From positions 144,991 through 208,990 of the forward strand of contig JAKSZP010009289.1 in the NCBI GenBank assembly GCA_022478985.1: a stretch of DNA of 64,000 bases, read 5' to 3'. The position numbers and the translations under genes were made by a program. Each line of letters opens with the position of its first letter. Within the stretch, counting starts at the first letter, position 1. Below are positions 56,567 through 64,000 of this stretch, piece by piece. A model generated the notes under the pieces. The model had not been told where the DNA came from. It made no database searches and was given only the letters and a program-made list of their open reading frames with translations. The DNA comes from Massospora cicadina (Eukaryota; Entomophthoromycota; Entomophthoromycetes; Entomophthorales; Entomophthoraceae).

Positions 56567-57568
56567 TGTCGGAAAATTGACTTTGGGCTCTGCTAGTTGG
56601 CAGGCTAACCAGTATGAAGACTGTTCAGCCCTTGCCGTTTTATCTTAGGCATTGGGGCTAGCAGTACCAGCTAACCCCTTGGCATGTCACCTGCACCATT
56701 TCAGGGATCCCCTTTAACCTAAACTCCAACCAACAAAGTAAATAATAAACTTATAACAAAAGGTAGAATAGGTAAAGGGAGATATTTATTGAAAGGGAAG
56801 CGCCAGGTATTTATACTATTTACAAAAGTGCTACTGCGCCCATCGCCGACCTATCAGCTCTTATGCTGGTTCTTCCAGCCAACCACTTCTCTTCTTCTTC
56901 TACTTCTTCTACTTCTACATAATCTCTTCCCTGGCGTTGACCCTCTCGCTCTGTCCATCCCAATGTCTGAATTAGTTTTGGCTCATCCTTGGCCTTAAGT
57001 CACAAGTGAGCCATACAAATAAATAATTTAATTAAATGTCAAATTTGAATTTGACCTTCAAATTAATAGTAATGTGCCGGAAACAACTTCAGTCGCTCAC
57101 TTGACTCAGAATATTGGCATCTCGCTAATGTTAACTTCTTAATAAATGAGGCACCAGAAACAACCTCAGCTGCCTCAAACTCATAATTGTTGGATCCGCA
57201 AACATCAGATAATCAGGCAGCAAACATCTGAAGCAAATACATCAGCTTTCTGCCAGAAATCCCACAATGGACCACGAATGGCTGTTGGCGTTGACCACTG
57301 ATTCCACTAACTGATTGGATCACCTCAGCTATTAGTTGCTGGTGATCTTTTCTACTAATTTGGGGCCACCGATTGGCCCCACTTGAACCTAAAATACCAA
57401 CCTCAGCAGTATACTAATTTCAGCTCAGCCCAAATTGGGGAGCAACTAACGATCAATCACATTTAAAGCACACGAAATTCAGTCAGTAAATCATTCTGCC
57501 AGGATTAGCTATATCATTCCAAATAACGCTAAATCATTGGAGGATTCCATCTGGTTAAAATCACGACA
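56567..57568 (-). repeat. Miniature element 5' LTR (right)
   Basis: 1002 bp partner of the left LTR, with TATAAATA at 56808-56815 on the minus strand. Differences between the two LTRs are scattered transitions and a shorter triplet run. Confidence 0.92.
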
Positions 57569-58560
57569 CATTTGGTACCAAAAGGGTTATTCACTTAAAG
57601 GATATCTTCTACTTTAGAAACAGTGTCTCTATATGCCTGAGGGTCCTCAACAGCTAACTATATTATGCGAATACCATGACACAAGCATGGCAGGTTACCC
57701 TGGAAGAAATAAAAATGCTTTCACTTATTCAGAGAACATACCGTTGGCCTGGTTTGATAAAAGATGTGATCAAATACCTAGCTGGTTTTAAGACCTGTTG
57801 TCATAAAAAGGCTAGAAGAGGACAACCACAGGGCTTACTGGAACCTCTATGTATGGCAACAAAACCATGGGAATCATTTTTCTTGGATTTTATAGTTGAG
57901 TTACCAAATTCAAATGGTTACAATGCGATTTTAGTATTCGTTGATAGATCTACAAAGATGGCTCACTTCATACCTAATAAAACATCTGTAACAGCTAATG
58001 AAACAGCCCAACTAAGTATAAAAAAATGTCTTTCTTTTACACGGCATTCCCAAAGAAGTGATAACAGACCGTGGCGCTCAGTTTACATCGGTTTTTTGGA
58101 ATCAAGTAATGAAGGACCTAGGTATTAAAAAGATGTCTATCCATTTCATATCATCCTCAAGCTGATGGACAGACAGAACGCGTAAATCAATTATTAGAGC
58201 AGTATAAAAAATGCTATGTGAATTCCGAACAAAATAAATGAGAAGAGCCTATAACAATGGCCCAGTTCTGCTATAATAACTTGGACCATGCTTTTATAGG
58301 TATGTCACCCTTTAAAGAAAATTATGGTTATGATGTGAATTGGGGACCCAACTTCACTGAAATCTCAGAAAACCCATCAGGTAGAGACTTTATTAAAGAT
58401 ATTCAACAAACTCATGCCTTATGCTTTGAAAAATCTAAAAAGAGCAATCAGAACGTATAAGGATTTTGCTGATAAGAAAAGAGTACCTGGAAAGATCCTA
58501 GAAATTGGAGATGAAGTTTACCTAGATGCAAGAAATGTACCTATAAGTGTTCCATACGCA
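57569..58560 (+). pseudogene. Chromovirus A integrase
   Basis: Begins with LCEYHDTSMAGYPGR near 57662, where the second His of the HHCC finger is Tyr (GHPG to GYPG, a C-to-T change). Then YRWPGLIKDVIKYLAGFKTCCHKKARRG (Cys part), PWESFFLDFIVELP (first Asp), AILVFVDRSTKMAHFIP, ITDRGAQFTSVFWN (second Asp; frame change near 58040) and YHPQADGQTERVNQLLEQY (Glu). The end reads AQFCYNNLDHAFIGMSPF. Three frames; all DDE residues are present. Confidence 0.93.
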
Positions 58561-58918
58561 AATTAGCACACCAGTGCATAGGACCTTTTATGGTAGAGAG
58601 AATTATAGGTAAGGTAGCATATCAAATAGCATTACCCAAGGAATGGAAAATCCACAATGTATTTCACCGATCCATTTTCATAAGAAAGATGGTATCTCTC
58701 TACCCCATCAACAGATCATAACAGCTGCCCCTCTATTGATTAAAGGAGATACTCCAGAGTATGAAGTAAAAGCAATCCTTAAAAGTAGGAAGCATTATGG
58801 AAAGATTCAGTACCTAGTACAATGGGTAGGGTACCCTGTTGAAGAAAGTACTTGGGAACCAGAGGAAAACCTTAAAAATGCAAAGATTCTACTTCAAGGT
58901 TGGAGGAAAAAAAATTGA
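58561..58918 (+). pseudogene. Chromovirus A GPY module and chromodomain
   Basis: After the shifted CIGPFMVERIIGKVAYQIALP (GPF/Y module, 58575-58635), the frame 58643-58918 gives the chromodomain YEVKAILKSRKHYGKIQYLV then QWVGYPVEESTWEPEENL. The aromatic and acidic positions that bind methylated histone H3 (Y, W, W) are kept. This domain steers integration to heterochromatin in chromoviruses. It runs without a stop to TGA at 58916. Confidence 0.93.
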
Positions 58919-58946
58919 AGATGGCTTCAGCCTTAGTGGTGGATAA

Positions 58947-59656
58947 TGTCAGGGCAAATCCTGGCATTAAAGATATCCCTGATATATCAGTTCTTATTGA
59001 TAGAATATATGATATATGTAATCAGCTTAAACAATTGAAGATGATAGCAAAATCACATAGCAGATGAATAATGAGTCAGATGAGTCGATTCAAGCATATC
59101 AAATTTGAATCAAACATTAGAACACCGGGGCCAGGTCTTAGTAGTCCTAACTAGGCAGTTGTCTACTAGTCTAAGCTTTGGTTATCTAAGACAGAAAGAG
59201 CCTAAAGAATTTAAAACTAGATAAGAATCAAGTAAGCCCTAAAGCTAGTTCGATTAGTCTGAAAAGTGTATATAAGCTAAATATTTCTAAAATCATCCCT
59301 TGCAGTCAATAAAGTTAAGATTCTTCTAAATACTTATTTTATTTACCTGCTTTTGATCCTTAGTAAGGCACAAGGATCGTTATTATCAAGCATATATCAA
59401 TTAAATAACTCTGAAAATCCAAATATTTCCTCTAACTCAATTTCACAATTACCCACTGTCATTGGTATCTTGGCCCTAACAGGGGTTGGTCTAGCTGAAG
59501 CTCTACAACCTATATTAGGGCCCAACAGACCCTTATTCTCAGCTATTATATTTCTCATCCGCATCCTTCCCTTGTTATACTGGACTCTTAGCTCAGGCAT
59601 GGCAAGTTCACGAGTTGCTATGCCAGACTGTATTAAAGATATTCCAGTCCCTGACA
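58947..59656 (+). repeat. Chromovirus A 3' LTR
   Basis: 710 bp; TATATAAG at 59269-59276 and AATAAA at 59308-59313, as in the 5' LTR. Ends CCCTGACA followed by the tagat duplication. The purine-rich stretch ggaggaaaaaaaattgaaga lies about 30 bp before the LTR and may be the plus-strand primer, though it is not adjacent. Confidence 0.95.
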
Positions 59657-59661
59657 TAGAT

Positions 59662-60227
59662 ACCAATTGTCAAAACCTAGTGTTGTCCCACCTGATGGGG
59701 GACACTGGTCATACGCAGAGGCCAAAGCTGCCATTATGAAGGAATTTGGTAGCCCTGGAAGAAGTCCAGAATAGAGCCTTGGGTGGCTCCTAGAATAATA
59801 ATGCTGGGCCATGGGAAAATTTGAGTTCTTCTGGCAAATTTTAGTAAAAAGCTGATGATGATTGGGAAAATCAGATCGTCATGTTTGTTCACCTAATCCT
59901 GATGGCCAAACTGAGAAATTTTCAAGATTTTGAGACCCTTGATGATATTAGATTACTGGCCAGGGTAACTGAGAGTATAAATATATTGGTTGATTGAGAG
60001 CAACTCTCTAATCTGATGGAAAGACAGCAAGAGGAGGTGCTCAAATTGTTCAAAAAGTTTTTGGAAGTATTCGCCTATGACAACCAAGATTTGGGATGGG
60101 TGAGAGATGTGATCTACAAGGTCGATACTGGGGAAAATTTGCCAATCAGGATAAACCAATTCAATGGACAAAGGCGGCTGAAGTGGTGAGGGAGGAAGAA
60201 ATAGCAAACTAGTGAAGCGTGGGCTTC
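59662..60227 (+). pseudogene. Gypsy B2 gag end, protease and linker
   Basis: Continuation of B2 after chromovirus A. 59662-59760 matches B1 7524-7620 (accaa.tgtca.aa, ccaa.gc.gccat). Later, 59840-60225 matches the B1 linker up to the RT entry. The protease loop is not readable here. Compared with B1, several hundred bases corresponding to B1 7700-9150 appear to be missing. Confidence 0.65.
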
Positions 60228-60880
60228 TAGTTCTGTCTTCAAGTCCTTGGGCGAGTCCAATTCTTATTGTGAAGAAGAAGGATGGCTCTAATTTTTTGGT
60301 GATTGATTATCAGAAGCTGAATAAGATTATAAAGAAGGATTCATATCCCCTACCTTGAATCAATGATACACTAGATCAATTGGGAGAAGCAAATTATTTC
60401 TCCGCGATGGATCTAATATCAGGATATTGGCAAATTTATTTGCCAAGAGAAGTCCAAGAGAAATGCGCAATTTTCACCGCGCAGGGGCTATATCAACTGA
60501 CAAGGATGCCCCAGGGTCTGCGCAATGCGCCTTCGATGTTCCAAAGGGCCATGGACGCTATACTGAACGACTTAAAGTTGTCATGCATCCTGGTTTACTT
60601 GGACGATATCAATGTGTTCATAGGACGTTTACTGACCATTTGCACCACTTTAAGGAAGTGTTCAAGAGACTGTCCACGGCCAACCTGAAGATTAAGCCAA
60701 GGAATTGTCACTTCTCCAAGAAAGGGTTGAAATATCTGGGATTTCTGATCAACTCTAGTGGAGTTCAGCTGCAAGCCCAGAAGATCGAAGCCATAGGATG
60801 AATGTCTGTGCCAAAAAGTGTCTGAGATATCCAAGTGTTCCTTGGAATGGTCGTATACTATAGAAGATCTATTCAGGATT
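60228..60880 (+). pseudogene. Gypsy B2 reverse transcriptase
   Basis: Blocks: [20 protein letters not shown] (60255-60310), [32 protein letters not shown] (motif A), EKCAIFTAQGLYQLTRMPQG, LRNAPSMFQRAMDAIL, LSCILVYLDDINVF (intact YLDD, 60590) and NLKIKPRNCHFSKKGLKYLGFL. One stop after the YPLP block and one shift after INVF. This is the best-kept RT of the B/C/D/E1 lineage here. Confidence 0.95.
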
Positions 60881-61400
60881 TTGCCAGGATCACCGAGCCC
60901 TAATTCCATCTGCTGAAAGATCTGAAGAAAGGATTCATATGGAATGAAGGAGCATAGAAATCCTTCAATGAGTTTCACCAGTATTTGATAGATTCTCCAA
61001 TTTTGAAATATCAAAATTTTGATCAAGATTTTATTATACAAAATGATGCTTTGTAGACGGCGATAGGCGCCATATTGAGCCAACTAGATGAACTTGGGGA
61101 TGAACATCCAGTGGCGTATGTGAGCCTAACTCTCAGCCGCTGAGAGGAACTACACCATAACTGAGAATGAATGCCTTGCAGTCATTTACGCCTGTAAGAA
61201 GTTTCAGGTGTACATCCATGGAACGCACTTCAAAGTGGTGATGGACCACTCCTTGTTGCGTTGGCTTTACAATTTATGAGAACCAGAATGACAACTGGCC
61301 TGATGGGCTTTTAAGTTATAGGCTTATAATTATGAGATTGTCCACCAAATGGGGCTTCTCATCAGAATGTGGATAGCATATTGTAGTTACTAATGGTCCA
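60881..61400 (+). pseudogene. Gypsy B2 RNase H
   Basis: Reads FHLLKDLKKGFIWNEGA, YLIDSPILKYQNFDQDFIIQ, NDAL (the Asp block is NDA), AIGAILSQLDELGDEHPVAY and, after a shift, VHPWNALQSGDG for the VYxHGTHFKVVMD region. Clear order, several stops. Confidence 0.85.
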
Positions 61401-61529
61401 GATGGTATACAGCATATGTTTGAGTTATTCCAGAGAATGGTCGATGAAAATTTGGGAATAAGGTCCAAGAAATCCAAGGTGTGCTTCAAAAAGTGATGGA
61501 AAACACTGAGTCCATGGATGAACATGTTT

Positions 61530-62534
61530 TTAAGATGATTAATGGACTCGGTTACTTTTCAAAAGCCATCAGAAAATGCAGCTATTATTCTAGCCACTCA
61601 CAAGGTTGTCAGGCGCGGAGGCCTGAGAAAATGACCAACCATATTTTCCAGTACTACTAGGAGTCAATCAACTATGATGTCATGGACTATCTGGCTTGTT
61701 GCGTGAAGTGCCATTTGCACAAGCCACTTAATAATACAATTAGATACTGACTGGTCTGCCCTGAATTTTCTTGACATACGTTTTCCATTGATGTGATGGG
61801 ACCACTAACAATGAGCACAGGGGGAGTCAAGTGCATAATAGTTGTGATTGATCATCTGATGAGATGGGTCGAGACAAAGGCCCTGGCAAAAGTAGATGCT
61901 ACCAGTACTGCAAAGTTCATCCTAGATCAAGTAGTATACTGACATGGATGCCCGCAGGTCCTGTTGAGTGATAATGGGACAAATTTCTCATCTCATATGA
62001 TCCCATGATTAAAATGAGATAATGGAGATCTAAGGAGTCATTCCTTTACCCTATCAACTGGAGACAAACAGACTTGTGGAAAGAGTTAATGGGACATTGG
62101 CTACAATGCTGAGGATGCTGGTCACAGGAAGAACTTCTGCATGGGGAACGTACCTGAGTTTGGTGATGTTTTCCTACAATATCACTCATCATACAGCAAT
62201 AGGAAAAAGGCCATTTGAGTTGCTATACGAAAGGAAGGCCGCGTTGCTGCTGATTTTTATATTTGGTGGTGGAACCAATATTGGGGATGAGTGCTGAGCA
62301 GTACCTGAACCTATTAATGAATATCCTGATTGAAATGCAATTATAAGCATTTGATACAACTTTGAAGAAAAGGATACAAGAGAAAATGATGGACAATAAG
62401 AACTGACCAGCCTTATCAGAATACCAAATAGTCAAAAGAGTTGCCTATTGTGCTATGCATTGTTTTGGGAGAAAAAACAAATTGGATGTGTTGTGGTCAG
62501 TCCCATTTGAGATTATTGCTAAAATGGTGAGGGA
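61530..62534 (+). pseudogene. Gypsy B2 integrase
   Basis: HKVVRRGGLRK (61598) is the His finger; the Cys pair at 61700 is partly lost. The D1 to D2 region is shifted and stop-rich. LVERVNGTLATMLRMLVTGR (62070-62130) keeps the Glu block, followed by LSLVMFSYNITHHTAIGKRP and FELLYERK in the same open frame (62076-62297). The C-terminal part, LDVLWSVPFEIIAKMVRD, is interrupted at 62535 by a solo LTR. Confidence 0.88.
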
Positions 62535-63343
62535 TGTCACAGCTAGTGACATATTTCCTGGAATTAACCGCCCTTCTAAAGCCAAGTCCAACAAGCCCTT
62601 GGGACAGAGACCAGAACTCCTAAGGGTCACCAATGACCTATCTAAGGTCATTAACAAAACATGGATTTTGGCTTTACTAGCTGGGCTGAGGAAAACGGCT
62701 TATTTGAGGCAAGAGCCCAGGCGGGAATTAAACTCAACACCCAGAAAATCACAAAATTTGAGGTTACAAAATCTTTCCAAATTCAAAAAATACAATTCTG
62801 TTGAAAAACGACGAATTTGTGGCTCATATCAGAAACAAACAACCACTGGAATCTTTGTGAAGCAGCCCCCTATAAATTAAGTCCCAAGATGAAAAAGACT
62901 TTGCTTTTCTCAGATATTCTGATCACCCTAATAAAGTCTAGGAATTTTTGGGACAATTTACTGTATAATTTTTGTTCCCTTGATCAAAAAATATACTTCT
63001 CTGAGAATCTGTGATGGCTGGAGTTCGTTTTCTGCTCTGGTTTGCACCCCCTGCTGTACGTGAGTCCTTCACCCACTCCGCCGCCTATTCCTCCAGCTCC
63101 GCCTCCTTCTATATTTCTGGCCTTTGCCTTGGATCTTATTCCACCCTTCCCAGCTCCAGGGGCCTCTTGTCCTTGATGGTTGTGGCCAGTTTGGTGTGCG
63201 TTTTGCTCAAAAGATTTTTATGGAAACACAATACTGACCGTTTAGAACGTCTCTTTGTTTTGTTGGGTCACTTGGCCTTGTTGTATCACCTTTGGCCTGT
63301 GTCTTTCCCTCCAGCGACCTCCTGCGCTCCAGTTTCCCTGACA
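62535..63343 (+). repeat. Solo LTR in B2 integrase, perfect 5-bp duplication
   Basis: 809 bp beginning TGTCACAG and ending CCCTGACA, flanked by aggga on both sides (62530-62534 and 63344-63348). B1 at 17970-17995 (aagatggcaatggacgcctattcc) is the empty site. It carries an AATAAA at about 62930. The ends resemble those of chromovirus A LTRs (TGTCA...CCCTGACA), but the bodies are not alike, so it is a different family. Confidence 0.93.
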
Positions 63344-63394
63344 AGGGACGCCTATTCCATCAAGAATCACTTGGATGGAAGAATAGTAAATTGA
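63014..63394 (+). CDS. Open frame starting in the solo LTR
   Basis: 126 codons from an ATG at 63014, of which about 110 lie inside the LTR; the rest is B2 sequence past the LTR end. It reads MAGVRFLLWFAPPAVRESFT, a Ser/Tyr-rich patch, then LLSLMVVASLVCVLLKRFLW and LERLFVLLGHLALLYHLW, two hydrophobic stretches. In the parent element the frame would run from U5 across the primer-binding site. Base use is richer in C+T than around it. No family recognised; could be chance or a leader peptide. Confidence 0.35.
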   Translation: MAGVRFLLWFAPPAVRESFTHSAAYSSSSASFYISGLCLGSYSTLPSSRGLLSLMVVASLVCVLLKRFLWKHNTDRLERLFVLLGHLALLYHLWPVSFPPATSCAPVSLTRDAYSIKNHLDGRIVN

Positions 63395-63439
63395 GTCAAT
63401 GTTAAGTATTTAAAGCAATGGATTAATAAAAAATAATAT

Positions 63440-63810
63440 AAAGAGTTTCCCAAAAGACCACTGAACCATTATGTTGGTTATTTCCTATTGATTTGGTTAA
63501 GTTCAAAAAAGGACCTCTAAACCAATATAAATGGTTAAGTCTTAAAAAGTAAGACCTCTGAACCATAGAAAACTGGTAGGTCTAAGTATAACTAGGATCC
63601 AGTTTGGGAGATAAAATAAAAAGATGGACCGCTGAACCAAAACAAGGTTGAATCCCATGTGAAAATGTGAAAAAAATAAAAGATTGATAAAAATATTGGA
63701 AAAATTATTTAAAACTGCATAGAAAAACTGATATATTTTCTAGTTTAGTTTTTATTGATATCCTCAATTGGGGGTTGATTCCGCCTATGTTGCCCCTTGG
63801 GGAAGGAGGA
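63440..63810 (+). repeat. B2 3' noncoding region with four GACCKCTGAACCA units and purine tract
   Basis: Four 13-mers at 63456, 63512, 63553 and 63627 (gaccactgaacca, gacctctaaacca, gacctctgaacca, gaccgctgaacca), in the same register as B1. The purine run ggggaaggagga (63799-63810) precedes tggatcgcag, the presumed 3' LTR start, matching B1 18444. Confidence 0.78.
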
Positions 63811-64000
63811 TGGATCGCAGTAGGAGTAGATAACCTGACTAAATCTATGTAAGATCAGACACTACTGAGAGCTAGACCTACATAAAACCAAATTTGTTGA
63901 GTTGACGCAGATCCCTGCAAGAAAGTGACTAGGGGAAGGGAAAATGAAATGTCAGAAGAAGCCAAATATGATACCCTGGAGTGGGGAGGGAAGCAACAGT
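63811..64000 (+). repeat. Start of presumed B2 3' LTR (cut by window end)
   Basis: 190 bp homologous to B1 18444-18630 (shared aaatctatgt.agatcaga and gataccctgga.tggggag). It does not match the first 190 bp of the LTR at 49958. Confidence 0.6.

Larger units (their letters stand above)
55362..57568 (-). mobile_element. Miniature LTR retrotransposon (TRIM-like), 192-bp core
   Basis: Two long direct repeats (55362-56374 and 56567-57568) separated by only 192 bp. Ends are TG...CA (tgtcag/tgtcgg ... cacgaca). Flanking catct (55357-55361) and cattt (57569-57573) form a 5-bp duplication with one change. Core edges carry a polypurine tract and a primer-binding site, both on the minus strand, which sets orientation. 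No coding capacity in the core, so it must borrow gag and pol from another element. It splits chromovirus A. Confidence 0.93.
51798..59656 (+). mobile_element. Chromovirus A (Ty3/gypsy with chromodomain), inserted in B2
   Basis: The youngest autonomous element here. LTRs 51798-52508 and 58947-59656 begin TGTCAGGG and end CCCTGACA (8-bp inverted ends). A perfect 5-bp duplication tagat lies at 51793-51797 and 59657-59661. B1 at 7530-7545 (agacaccaactgtcagaa) is the empty site. The internal region runs gag, protease, RT, RNase H, integrase, chromodomain. A miniature LTR element splits it at 55362-57568. Frames are long but interrupted by a handful of stops and shifts. Confidence 0.97.
49958..64000 (+). 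mobile_element. Gypsy B2, old copy with three nested insertions
   Basis: Plus-strand relative of B1: LTR (49958-51086), primer-binding site (51089-51106), gag (51110-51797, resuming at 59662), RT, RNase H, integrase, 3' repeats, purine tract (63799-63810) and the start of a 3' repeat cut by the window end. It hosts a micro-retroposon (51328-51366), chromovirus A (51798-59656) and a solo LTR (62535-63343). The 5' LTR does not match the sequence after the purine tract, which does match B1. Confidence 0.85.

Overview
The window looks like a eukaryotic transposon graveyard, most likely from an A+T-rich, repeat-dense fungal genome. The evidence for a fungus is a Ty3/gypsy chromovirus whose integrase reads YHPQADGQTERVNQ and ends in a chromodomain, plus L1/Tad-like LINEs with a CCHC gag-type ORF1. 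A repeat-rich basidiomycete such as a rust would fit, but the lineage cannot be fixed from this sequence. I see no intact host gene, tRNA, rRNA, CRISPR array or prokaryotic feature. Nearly every reading frame is a broken piece of a retroelement.

Layout. 1-2800: 3' part of a decayed gypsy pol (+). 4550-6246: a decayed zinc-knuckle ORF1-like gene (-), family L2. 7200-18630: gypsy copy B1 (+), split by gypsy D (-, 9627-15671), which still has both LTRs, a primer-binding site, a purine tract and a 5-bp target duplication. 18640-19570: unassigned coding-like sequence (-). 20870-28600: gypsy C (-), with a solo LTR inside its reverse transcriptase. 31156-31464: a tRNA-derived SINE. 33200-35310: a second L2 fragment (+). 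37471-42790 and 43011-48214: two copies of one LINE family in tandem (-). 48215-48645: a polyadenylated retrocopy of an unknown transcript, with a 16-bp duplication. 49958-64000: gypsy copy B2 (+), carrying chromovirus A (51798-59656), which itself contains a miniature LTR element (55362-57568); a solo LTR (62535-63343) also lies in B2.

Insertion boundaries can be proved internally, because B1 and B2, and the two LINE copies, serve as each other's empty sites. The most unusual signal is a set of five very short insertions (20-49 nt) scattered over the window. Each is the 3' end of the same short retroposon (sense ACCATCTAGTACTAAAAAAA) bounded by a 9-18 bp target duplication. A decayed tRNA-headed copy of the likely parent SINE is at about 49091-49177. 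With two other SINEs and the retrocopy, they show that LINE-type target-primed reverse transcription acted in trans here and often stopped after about 20 nt.

The autonomous elements are the two gypsy lineages (A; and the B/C/D/E1 group) and the LINE. The passengers are the SINEs, the micro-insertions, the retrocopy and the 192-bp-core LTR element, which shares its primer-binding site with D and B2.
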